From assembly GCA_016928315.1 (NCBI GenBank), contig JAFGKZ010000168.1:1-45790 (forward strand): a DNA stretch of 45,790 bases, in the 5' to 3' direction. Below the pieces are notes generated by a model, which saw only the letters and a list, made by a program, of their open reading frames with translations, was not told the origin of the DNA and ran no database searches. This document shows, piece by piece, positions 17,573 through 25,710 of this stretch. Within the stretch, counting starts at the first letter, position 1. Each line of letters opens with the position of its first letter. The stretch comes from Calditrichaceae bacterium (lineage in GTDB: Bacteria > Calditrichota > Calditrichia > Calditrichales > Calditrichaceae). Both the position numbers and the translations under genes were made by a program.

Positions 17573-19246
17573 ATGACTGAATTAAATAAAATAACTCATT
17601 CGAAACAAAAATGGGAATCGGAAATTTTAAAAACTACGTTGGAAAGGAATCCTGAACGAAAGCCTGATTTTTCAACCAGTTCATGGATTCCGGTTGAGCG
17701 CGTCAGTTTACCCGTATTGCTGAGCGAAGAACAATACATGGCAAAATTGGGCTTTCCCGGTGACTATCCTTTTACCCGCGGTGTGCAGCCAACCATGTAT
17801 CGCGGCCGATTTTGGACCATGCGCCAATACGCCGGATTTGGCACGGCCGAGGAATCCAATCAACGATATAAATATCTTTTAAGCCAGGGACAAACTGGGC
17901 TTTCAGTTGCATTTGATTTGCCGACGCAAATCGGATATGATTCTGATGATCCGATGAGTATCGGTGAAGTTGGTAAGGTTGGCGTTGCCATCGATTCGTT
18001 GAAAGATATGGAAATGCTATTTGATGGGATTCCGCTGGATCAGGTTTCCACATCGATGACCATCAATGCGCCGGCTGCTGTGCTATTGGCGTTATATATT
18101 GCCGTGGCTGAAGAGCAGGGGATATCAAACGATAAAATCCGCGGCACTATTCAAAACGATATTCTTAAAGAATATATTGCGAGAGGTACCTATATTTTCC
18201 CGCCGGAACCTTCTCTCAGACTCGTTACTAATATTTTTGAATATTGCTCAAAAGAAATCCCCAGGTGGAATTCTATAAGTATATCCGGATATCATATCCG
18301 CGAAGCCGGATCAACAGCGGTGCAGGAAGTAGCTTTCACATTAGCTAATGGCATTGAGTATATCAATGCCGCATTGCAGTCCGGGTTGGATATTGATCAG
18401 TTTGCCGGTGGATTGTCTTTCTTTTTTAATGCGCACAATGATCTTTTAGAGGAAGTTGCTAAATTCCGGGCTGCACGGCGTATCTGGGCCAAAATAATAA
18501 AGGAAAAATTCAAGGCAAAAAATCCCAAATCCATGATGCTGAGGTTCCATACACAGACCGGAGGCAGCACGCTCACGGCTCAACAACCGGATAATAATAT
18601 TGTTCGGGTAACCATTCAAACACTGGCTGCGGTGTTGGGCGGGACTCAAAGTTTACACACTAATTCACGTGATGAAGCTATGGGATTGCCAACGGAGGAT
18701 GCCGTACAGATTGCTCTGAGGACTCAGCAGATTGTCGCCCATGAATCCGGTGTGACAAATTCTGTAGATCCCCTGGCGGGCTCCTATTTTGTTGAGTCCC
18801 TGACAGATAAAATTGAAGAATCTGTTTGGCGTTATATTAATAAAATTGAGCAATTAGGAGGTATGGTTAGAGCAATCGAAGCCGGGTATATTCAAAAAGA
18901 AATTCAGAATGCCGCTTATAAATACCAGCAGGAAGTGGAAAAAAATGAACGCATCATTGTTGGTGTTAATCAATTTACAAGCAAAAATGAAAGCATGATT
19001 GAAATATTACGGGTCGATCCTGCGCTTAGAAAAATACAATCAGAAAAGTTGCAAAAACTAAAAGCTGAAAGAGATAATTCTCAGGTTAAACAATTACTGA
19101 TAAAATTGAGAGATGCGGCCAGAGATGAAAAGGTCAACTTAATGCCCGTTATTTTGGAGGCCGTAAAAGCTTATGCAACGTTAGGCGAAATATGCGGTGT
19201 CCTGCGGAAAGAGTTTGGTGAATATCAGGAGTCTGTTGTTCTTTAA
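17573..19246 (+). CDS. methylmalonyl-CoA mutase, catalytic (large) subunit
   Basis: 557 residues from the ATG at 17573; a TTG five codons earlier is possible. This is the TIM-barrel catalytic part of the B12-dependent mutase, which interconverts (R)-methylmalonyl-CoA and succinyl-CoA. [21 protein letters not shown] is the substrate-channel signature. Tyr76 and Arg204 (in [17 protein letters not shown]) correspond to the residues that set methylmalonyl specificity, and His241 ([13 protein letters not shown]) to the cobalamin-facing histidine. [16 protein letters not shown] and [13 protein letters not shown] are also conserved. The C-terminal B12 domain is absent and is supplied by the next gene, a split form known from archaea and some bacteria. 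Isobutyryl-CoA mutase is the alternative, disfavoured by the arginine and by the adjacent epimerase. Confidence 0.94.
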   Translation: MTELNKITHSKQKWESEILKTTLERNPERKPDFSTSSWIPVERVSLPVLLSEEQYMAKLGFPGDYPFTRGVQPTMYRGRFWTMRQYAGFGTAEESNQRYKYLLSQGQTGLSVAFDLPTQIGYDSDDPMSIGEVGKVGVAIDSLKDMEMLFDGIPLDQVSTSMTINAPAAVLLALYIAVAEEQGISNDKIRGTIQNDILKEYIARGTYIFPPEPSLRLVTNIFEYCSKEIPRWNSISISGYHIREAGSTAVQEVAFTLANGIEYINAALQSGLDIDQFAGGLSFFFNAHNDLLEEVAKFRAARRIWAKIIKEKFKAKNPKSMMLRFHTQTGGSTLTAQQPDNNIVRVTIQTLAAVLGGTQSLHTNSRDEAMGLPTEDAVQIALRTQQIVAHESGVTNSVDPLAGSYFVESLTDKIEESVWRYINKIEQLGGMVRAIEAGYIQKEIQNAAYKYQQEVEKNERIIVGVNQFTSKNESMIEILRVDPALRKIQSEKLQKLKAERDNSQVKQLLIKLRDAARDEKVNLMPVILEAVKAYATLGEICGVLRKEFGEYQESVVL

Positions 19247-19260
19247 CAAGGAATAATACT

Positions 19261-19665
19261 ATGGCAAAAAAAATAAGAATCTTAATTGCTAAACCCGGTT
19301 TGGACGGTCACGATCGCGGAGCAAAATATATCGCACGGGCATTGAAAGATGCCGGATATGAAGTTATTTATACCGGCATACGCCAATCTCCACAGGCCAT
19401 TTGTAAATCGGCTATCCAGGAAGATGTGGACTTTGTAGGATTAAGTCTTCTGTCCGGCGCCCATAATGAATTGTTTCCTGAAGTGGTCTCCTTAATCCGC
19501 AAAGAAGGTGGCGATAACATCATCATTTTTGGCGGAGGCGTTATTCCCAATGATGATATTTCCTATCTTAAGAAAAAGGGCATTGAGGCAATTTTTACCC
19601 CGGGTACGCCTATCAAAGATGTGATTAATTTTATTGAAGCCAACAAATCCAGGATCAGCCATTGA
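19261..19665 (+). CDS. methylmalonyl-CoA mutase, B12-binding (small) subunit
   Basis: 134 residues. It is the cobalamin-binding domain of the mutase as a separate protein: [19 protein letters not shown] holds the DxHxxG motif with the histidine that ligates cobalt, followed by [10 protein letters not shown] and [10 protein letters not shown], the two nucleotide-loop segments of the Rossmann fold. It begins 14 bases after the large subunit, with AAGG before its ATG, and overlaps the MeaB-type gene by four bases, so stoichiometric production is likely. Confidence 0.94.
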   Translation: MAKKIRILIAKPGLDGHDRGAKYIARALKDAGYEVIYTGIRQSPQAICKSAIQEDVDFVGLSLLSGAHNELFPEVVSLIRKEGGDNIIIFGGGVIPNDDISYLKKKGIEAIFTPGTPIKDVINFIEANKSRISH

Positions 19666-20621
19666 TAGAACTTTCTGAAAATGTGATCAAGGGTCAGAGC
19701 CGGGCTGTTGCCCGCGCTATTAGCTGGATTGAAAACGATCATGAAATGAAAGAATCCCTGATTGATCAGATTTATCCATACTGTGGAAAGGCTGTTGTCT
19801 GGGGTATAACCGGTCCGCCGGGATCAGGAAAAAGCAGCCTGGTTGATCATCTTATTTTCAGGATGCGCGCAGTCGGTAAAAAAGTTGCTGTGATTGCAGT
19901 AGATCCCAGTTCACCATTTTCAGGCGGCGCTATTCTGGGTGATCGTATCCGGATGCAGAAACATGCGACGGACGAAGGGGTTTTTATTCGATCGATGGCT
20001 TCACGCGGGCATTTGGGTGGTGTATCAGGCGCAACATCAGATGCTATAAAGGTATTGGATGCAGCCGGATATGATCTAATTCTGATTGAGACCATCGGCG
20101 TCGGCCAGACCGAGATTGAAGTAATGGAATTATCGGACGTTGTTCTTTTGGTGCTGGTTCCCGGGCTTGGTGATGAAATACAGGCGTTAAAAGCCGGCGT
20201 TATGGAAATTGGTGATGTTTTTGTTGTGAACAAATCGGACCGGGATGATGCTGATAAGGTCCGGGCTGAAGTTAAATATATACTGGAATTCAAAGAACAG
20301 AATGGGAATTATATTGAAAATCCTGTGGTGATGACCTCGGCCAAACTCAATGAAGGAATCGATCAGCTTTTAAAAGATACTGAGAATTATTTACACAACA
20401 TAAACCTTAAAGGGCAACTTGAGGCCCGTCGCAAATTACGTATCCTTAATGAAATCAATCGCATTATCTCCGGAAAAATTGAAGAAGAGTTGAAAACATT
20501 CATCACCCAAAAAGAAAAACTGGATAACTGGATTGAAAAAATTTATCAGAAAAAATGCAGCCCCTACTCGTTTGTTAATGAAAATTTTAAGACCTTTTTA
20601 AAGGAATACAAAAAACCATGA
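19662..20621 (+). CDS. meaB: methylmalonyl-CoA mutase-associated GTPase MeaB
   Basis: 319 residues. MeaB is the G-protein chaperone that loads adenosylcobalamin into the mutase and protects it from inactivation. Walker [46 protein letters not shown] and the NKSD motif are intact. The start is a TTG whose bases overlap the TGA of the B12 subunit (TTGA), and the conserved [14 protein letters not shown] begins only eight residues in, so no later start is plausible. The older family name ArgK (YgfD) refers to the same group. The stop overlaps the epimerase start (ATGA). Confidence 0.94.
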   Translation: MIELSENVIKGQSRAVARAISWIENDHEMKESLIDQIYPYCGKAVVWGITGPPGSGKSSLVDHLIFRMRAVGKKVAVIAVDPSSPFSGGAILGDRIRMQKHATDEGVFIRSMASRGHLGGVSGATSDAIKVLDAAGYDLILIETIGVGQTEIEVMELSDVVLLVLVPGLGDEIQALKAGVMEIGDVFVVNKSDRDDADKVRAEVKYILEFKEQNGNYIENPVVMTSAKLNEGIDQLLKDTENYLHNINLKGQLEARRKLRILNEINRIISGKIEEELKTFITQKEKLDNWIEKIYQKKCSPYSFVNENFKTFLKEYKKP

Positions 20622-21028
20622 TTACAAAGATAAATCATATTGGTATTGCCGTTAATTCATTGGATGAACAGATTGGATTTTACCGGGATGTGCTTAATCT
20701 GGATTTTGAGGGTATCGAAGCGGTGCACGATCAAATGGTACGCGCAGCCCTGTTTAAGGTGGGGGAAGTACGCATCGAACTGCTTGAACCGACCAGTCCG
20801 GAAAGCCCCATTGCCAAATTCATTGAGAAAAAAGGCGAGGGCATGCACCATATTGCCTATGAGACCGATCAGATTGATAATGAGATTAGCGGATTGAAAA
20901 AAGCAGGAATCCAGATGATTGATGAAAATCCCAAACCGGGGGCACAGCATACTACTATTGCCTTTATCCATCCAAAATCCAGCGGTAAAGTATTGACTGA
21001 AATCTGTCAGCACACAAAACTATATTAG
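20618..21028 (+). CDS. mce: methylmalonyl-CoA epimerase
   Basis: 136 residues, the usual length. It interconverts the (S) and (R) forms of methylmalonyl-CoA, giving the mutase its substrate. Two VOC-type beta-alpha units carry the metal ligands: His in INHIGIAV, His in GMHHIAYE and Glu in LTEICQ. It completes the cassette of split mutase, MeaB and epimerase, which serves propionyl-CoA catabolism or, in reverse, propionate formation. Propionyl-CoA carboxylase is not in the window. The start overlaps the MeaB stop by four bases. Confidence 0.95.
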   Translation: MITKINHIGIAVNSLDEQIGFYRDVLNLDFEGIEAVHDQMVRAALFKVGEVRIELLEPTSPESPIAKFIEKKGEGMHHIAYETDQIDNEISGLKKAGIQMIDENPKPGAQHTTIAFIHPKSSGKVLTEICQHTKLY

Positions 21029-21100
21029 ATTCAAACCTTACTGGCACCTGTTTTGCAAATGTTTATATATCCAGGTTTTAATTAAAAAGGATATTATAAT

Positions 21101-22348
21101 ATGAAGTTAAATTTATCAATTTGCCTCGTATTAGTGTTAATATTGACTTATAATTTAATTTCCGGTGAATCGGCCAATACCGGCAACTTACAGGTGTTTC
21201 CTCCCGATAACGCCTGGAACTGGGATATTTCCGGCTATGAGGTTCATCCTAATTCAGATAATTTTATTGACAGTATCGGTTCTTACACAAACCTTCATCC
21301 CGATTTTGGAACCTATTGGCAGGGAGCGCCGATTGGTATCCCTTATGTCGTTGTGAATGGTTCCCAGCCATTAATTGATATTGTTTACACCGCTTATGGC
21401 AATGAAAGTGATCCCAGCCCTTTTCCAATTCCTTTGGATGCTCCGATTGAGGGCGGTCCAAACTCAAACGGAGACCGCCATGTGATTGCGGTGGATACTA
21501 CCAATGCCATGCTTTATGAAATATATAGTTCTTATCCCGTGGATGATCATTGGGAAGCAAGGTCAGGTGCGAAATATGATTTAACAAGTAACGAACTGCG
21601 TCCGGCTGGATGGACTTCGGCCGACGCGGCTGGATTACCCATCTTTCCCGGATTGGTTAGATATGAAGAAGTTTATATTAAGAAAGAAATCAATCATGCC
21701 CTGCGGTTTACGGTAAGTAAGACAAGAAGGGAGTACATTTATCCGGCACGACACTTTGCCAGCTCATCTGATAATCCTGATTACCCTCCCATGGGTTTGC
21801 GTTTTCGATTAAAAGCCGATTTTGATATTTCAGGATTTTCAGAGCCAGTCCGCGTGATCCTGGCCGCTTTGAAAAAGTATGGGATGATTGTTGCAGATAA
21901 TGGCAGCGACTGGTTTATCAGCGGTGCGCCGGATGACCGCTGGGATGATGAAATTTTAGGTGAATTGAAATCCATTGACGGGTATTATTTTGAAGCTATT
22001 AAAACGGTCGATGAGGAAGGTAATCCCATATTTCCAACCACGTCAATCATTGATGAAAAACCAGATTCTTGTTATGAGATAAATTTAACCAACTATCCCA
22101 ATCCCTTCAATCCAATGACCACCATTTTATATACGGTAGGGGCACATCGCGATGTGCTCCAACACGTGGATATATCCATTTTTAATGTTCTGGGGCAAAA
22201 GATTGTTACATTAGTATCGGAACATCAATCAGCAGGCATATACAGCATTCAATGGGATGCAGCTGGACTTCCCAGCGGAATTTATCTATGCAAATTATCT
22301 ACAAGCAAGACAATGTTGAAAACTAGGAAACTTTTGCTTTTTGAATAA
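21101..22348 (+). CDS. secreted protein of unknown function with a type IX-like C-terminal sorting domain
   Basis: 415 residues. A signal peptide (about 1-23) leads into a 300-residue conserved region with many aromatic, glycine and histidine residues, for example HPDFGTYWQGAPIGIPYVVV, APIEGGPNSNGDRHVIAVD, RPAGWTSADAAGLPIFPGLV and REYIYPARHFASSS. I recall this pattern as a recurrent conserved family of soil and marine bacteria but cannot name a function. The C-terminus (about 330-415) is a beta domain with NYPNPFNPMTTILY, FNVLGQKI and GIYLCKLS, which is the type A sorting domain (or FlgD-Ig-like) for export through a type IX-like system, so the protein is likely outside the outer membrane. 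It lies 72 bases after the epimerase with its own AAGG site; it may be only loosely linked to that operon. Confidence 0.82.
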   Translation: MKLNLSICLVLVLILTYNLISGESANTGNLQVFPPDNAWNWDISGYEVHPNSDNFIDSIGSYTNLHPDFGTYWQGAPIGIPYVVVNGSQPLIDIVYTAYGNESDPSPFPIPLDAPIEGGPNSNGDRHVIAVDTTNAMLYEIYSSYPVDDHWEARSGAKYDLTSNELRPAGWTSADAAGLPIFPGLVRYEEVYIKKEINHALRFTVSKTRREYIYPARHFASSSDNPDYPPMGLRFRLKADFDISGFSEPVRVILAALKKYGMIVADNGSDWFISGAPDDRWDDEILGELKSIDGYYFEAIKTVDEEGNPIFPTTSIIDEKPDSCYEINLTNYPNPFNPMTTILYTVGAHRDVLQHVDISIFNVLGQKIVTLVSEHQSAGIYSIQWDAAGLPSGIYLCKLSTSKTMLKTRKLLLFE

Positions 22349-22453
22349 CAAAATTATAAAGATACCCTATGATCCGGTATTAGTTTTATTTTTAGTATTT
22401 TTTTACTAAGTTCAACACCTATTCATTTTAAATAATCATATTTGGAGCGATGT

Positions 22454-23872
22454 ATGTTTAAGCATTTATTTTATATAAGTATGAGTTTATTTATAATATT
22501 ACAGTCATGTACACCTAGTATTGATTCTAAAATTGATGATTTGGTTAAAATGTATTCAAATAAGGATTATTTTTCCGGTGTTGTTCTTTATGCTAAAGAC
22601 GGCAAAATAGTTTATAATAAAGCATTTGGATTATCTAATCATGAAGAATCTATAAATAACACTATAGAAACTCGATTTAATATAGGCTCACTCAACAAAG
22701 ATTTTACTTATGTATTAATACTACAATTGTTATCTGAGGACTCTCTTAAACTCGATGATCCAATTGGACAATATATTGATGATTTTGACGATAATATATC
22801 AAAAAAGGTTACTATCCGGCATATCCTTCGACATGCCAGCGGCTTTGGTGATTATGGAATGCATCCGGAGTATCAAAAAAATCGTACAAAATTCAAAACT
22901 GTCGACGACCTTTTAAAACTAATCGTTTCGGAACCCCTTCTTTTTAAACCTGGATCAAACCGCTATTATTCGAATAGTGGTTTTATTGTCCTAGGAAAAA
23001 TCATCGAAAATATTACCAATAAACCCTATGCAGATGTTTTACAGCAAAGAATATTTGATCCGTTAGACATGAAAAACACTTATTATTCTCATTTAGATAC
23101 CTTAACAAACAGGGCAACAGGATATATAAAATCTGCAACAGGTAAACTTATTAAAACAATTCAATTTGAAAACTACGCAACTCCCGCAGGAGGTTGTTAT
23201 TCAACAACTGGTGATCTTTATAAATTTTATAGTGCCCTGGAGAATACAGATATTCTCTTAACCGATCCTCATAAAAAAATAATGTATGTATATGCTAATC
23301 CTGATATTAAACTTACCTGGGAAAAAATTATTTCAGATGAATCTATATTTAATGCAAAAGCCGGGGGATTCGAGGGTTTTAACGCCATGGTAGTCGAATG
23401 GATGGTAAAAGGAGAAATAGCCATAATTTTAGCAAATTATGATGAACCTGTCGCTGAAGAAGTTGGTAATGGTGTTTTCGCAATTATGAGAAATTTAAAA
23501 CCGGAAAAACCAAGATTACCTATAAAACAATATGTGTACAATCTATTAAACAAGGATGGGTATGACTATATGAGTATGCATTTTGATTCTCTAATGAAAT
23601 CACAAAATTACCAGTATGAAGATCCTTGGTTACTAAATCAAGTGGGTTATGATTTATTACATGAAAATTTGTTTGAAGAAGCAATCCAAATATTTAAACT
23701 CAATGTTAAGCGCTATCCTAAACTAGCTAATCCATATGATAGCTTGGGAGAGGCTTATATGAAGGCTGGAGAGAATGAATTAGCTGTTGAAAATTATAGC
23801 AAGTCTCTTGAACTGGATCCAACGAATCAAAATGCTATAAATATCATAGCAAAATTAATGGAAAAACAATAA
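22454..23872 (+). CDS. serine hydrolase (beta-lactamase class C/PBP type) with C-terminal TPR, lipoprotein
   Basis: 472 residues from the ATG at 22454, chosen because GGAG lies six bases before it; an in-frame TTG is four codons upstream. A lipobox ends at Cys19 (FIILQSC). The catalytic SxxK is Ser79-Leu-Asn-Lys82, Tyr172-Ser-Asn174 is the second motif, and KAGGFEGFN is the likely third. The fold is that of class C beta-lactamases, esterases and DD-peptidases; the actual substrate is unknown. The tail (about 390-472) has TPR units ending NPYDSLGEAYMKAGENELAV. It converges on the symporter gene with 12 bases between. Confidence 0.9.
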   Translation: MFKHLFYISMSLFIILQSCTPSIDSKIDDLVKMYSNKDYFSGVVLYAKDGKIVYNKAFGLSNHEESINNTIETRFNIGSLNKDFTYVLILQLLSEDSLKLDDPIGQYIDDFDDNISKKVTIRHILRHASGFGDYGMHPEYQKNRTKFKTVDDLLKLIVSEPLLFKPGSNRYYSNSGFIVLGKIIENITNKPYADVLQQRIFDPLDMKNTYYSHLDTLTNRATGYIKSATGKLIKTIQFENYATPAGGCYSTTGDLYKFYSALENTDILLTDPHKKIMYVYANPDIKLTWEKIISDESIFNAKAGGFEGFNAMVVEWMVKGEIAIILANYDEPVAEEVGNGVFAIMRNLKPEKPRLPIKQYVYNLLNKDGYDYMSMHFDSLMKSQNYQYEDPWLLNQVGYDLLHENLFEEAIQIFKLNVKRYPKLANPYDSLGEAYMKAGENELAVENYSKSLELDPTNQNAINIIAKLMEKQ

Positions 23873-23884
23873 TATCTTGAATAA

Positions 23885-25585
23885 TCACGACTGAGTTTCT
23901 TGGTCTGATTTATTGATTGGATTGAGAAAAATCGCTAGTGCGACCACAAGCACACAACCAATAAAATTAAACCACAGGAATGGCATGTCTGTAAAGAAGA
24001 AACATAAAAGTACTACAATTTCAGCCAGGATGGCCGCTATAAAAGTCGAAGTTCCTTTTACCCATTTGATGTAAAAAGCTACTAAAAATATACCTAATAT
24101 CGTTCCATAAAAAAGGGAACCTAATATATTTACAGCTTCAATAAGTGAACCCAATTTATTGGCAAACATGGCAAAGCCGATCGCATATGCACCCCAGAAT
24201 ATTGTTGCCATTTTTGAAACCAAGAGATAATGACGGTCACTGCCATCTTTCTTAAAAATCCGCTTGTAAATATCAATGACCGAGGTTGAGGCCAGAGCAT
24301 TCAACTCAGCAGAAGTGGATGACATGGAGGCTGATAATATGGCAGCTAACACTAATCCGATTAAACCGACAGGTAAAAAAGATATTACAAAATTCAGAAA
24401 AATATAATTGGTATCATTAGTATCTGCGTTGGGATTGGCCTGCTCAATAAGTGCAATGCCATCTTTACGGATCTCTTTTGCCTGATCATTTATACCATTT
24501 AATTTTACTTTCTGCTGTTGTATTTCGTTTTCATCATTTTGATCAATAGCCTGCAATAAATCTCTTATCTGAGATTGTTTTTCTTGATGGATCTCATCAT
24601 ACTGGATTTCAAGCGCTTTGTACTGGCTGGCATATGCACTGGTTTTAACATTTGTTTCTTCAACAGAGTTGAAAAAAATCGGTGGCGTAACAAACTGATA
24701 AAATACAAAAACCATTGCACCGATAAAAAGGATAATAAACTGCATGGGGATTTTAACCAGGCCATTAACCAGCAATGCCATCCGGCTCTGAGTAACCGAA
24801 CTGCCGGATAAATATCGCTGAACCTGTGACTGATCCGTCCCAAAATAAGACAACATTAAAAAAGTGCCGCCTATGAGTCCGGACCAGATATTATATCGTG
24901 TACTTAAATCAAAGTTAAAATCAATCACATTAAGACGACCCATTTTACCGGCAATATGAGCCGCATCCATTACAGAAATATCATCCGGCAGTAAACGGTA
25001 TATCATCACAAAAGCCATGACCATTCCAAAGGTGATAACAACCATTTGCTGCATATGCGTTTTGTTAACTGCAACCGTGCCACCGACCGTTGTATAAATA
25101 ATCACTAAAATACCAATGACAAATATGGTAAGATTGATATCCCATCCCAACAACACTGAAAGAATCAGTGCCGGAGCAAAGATGGTAAATCCGGCAGCAA
25201 GTCCCCGTTGCGTTAAAAAGAGAACGCTGCCCAGAATGCGATTTTTTAAATCAAAGCGCTGTTCCAGATATTCATAGGCGGTGTAAACATTTAAACGGTG
25301 AAAAATCGGCACAGCGGTTATGGATAAAATAATCATGGCAATAGGTAAGCCCAGATAGAACTGCACAAATCGCATGCCATCCACAAAAGCCTGGCCCGGC
25401 GTGGAAAGAAATGTGATTGCACTGGCCTGTGTTGCCATAATAGAAAGTGTCATCGTATACCATGGGGCTGATTTATTGGCCAGCAGATAATTTTTAACGT
25501 CTTTGCTACCGCGGCTTTTCCACGTACCGTATGTAACAATAAAAATCAGGAAGGAGGCGAGGACAATCCAGTCGATAATACTCAT
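23885..25585 (-). CDS. sodium:solute symporter (SSS family)
   Basis: 566 residues, about 13-14 hydrophobic helices. The N-terminus (SIIDWIVLASFLIFIVTYGTW), a conserved ATQASAITFLSTPGQAFVDG stretch and GTDQSQVQRYL fit the SSS fold of sodium-coupled sugar, nucleobase or amino-acid carriers. Between two helices, about residues 300-385, is a long hydrophilic insert rich in Glu, Gln and Lys with helical periodicity, likely a coiled coil or extramembrane arm. The gene begins on the stop of a 42-residue helical protein (ATGA overlap), itself overlapping the PIG-L deacetylase gene. The substrate is probably the product of that enzyme or its sugar-containing precursor; this is inference. Confidence 0.93.
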   Translation of the reverse strand: MSIIDWIVLASFLIFIVTYGTWKSRGSKDVKNYLLANKSAPWYTMTLSIMATQASAITFLSTPGQAFVDGMRFVQFYLGLPIAMIILSITAVPIFHRLNVYTAYEYLEQRFDLKNRILGSVLFLTQRGLAAGFTIFAPALILSVLLGWDINLTIFVIGILVIIYTTVGGTVAVNKTHMQQMVVITFGMVMAFVMIYRLLPDDISVMDAAHIAGKMGRLNVIDFNFDLSTRYNIWSGLIGGTFLMLSYFGTDQSQVQRYLSGSSVTQSRMALLVNGLVKIPMQFIILFIGAMVFVFYQFVTPPIFFNSVEETNVKTSAYASQYKALEIQYDEIHQEKQSQIRDLLQAIDQNDENEIQQQKVKLNGINDQAKEIRKDGIALIEQANPNADTNDTNYIFLNFVISFLPVGLIGLVLAAILSASMSSTSAELNALASTSVIDIYKRIFKKDGSDRHYLLVSKMATIFWGAYAIGFAMFANKLGSLIEAVNILGSLFYGTILGIFLVAFYIKWVKGTSTFIAAILAEIVVLLCFFFTDMPFLWFNFIGCVLVVALAIFLNPINKSDQETQS

Positions 25586-25710
25586 TCAAAAACCTTCGTA
25601 AATAGATAGAACAAAAAAATGAGCATTACGAGATTTAAAAAGACCAGTGTGTACAGTCTTTTCCAGGTTTTCAGAACAGGAACTTTATCATCTATATTAT
25701 GACCTGACAT
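25582..25710 (-). CDS. small single-helix membrane protein between PIG-L and symporter genes
   Basis: A 42-residue reading frame too short for most tracks. It starts MSGHNIDDKVPVLKTWKRLY and has one hydrophobic helix (about 19-38, LYTLVFLNLVMLIFLFYLF) with basic residues before it, so the N-terminus would be inside. Its ATG shares one base with the PIG-L stop (TAATG), and its TGA overlaps the symporter ATG (ATGA). This exact packing, and no other use for the gap, argue for a real gene. Small accessory subunits of this kind accompany some SSS carriers. No homolog could be named; the function (symporter subunit) is inference. Confidence 0.72.
   Translation of the reverse strand: MSGHNIDDKVPVLKTWKRLYTLVFLNLVMLIFLFYLFTKVFE

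Noticed and set aside
22366-22400. ATACC...GGTAT followed by T-rich sequence after the sorting-domain protein
   Set aside because: The stem is only five pairs with a nine-base loop; too weak to call a terminator.
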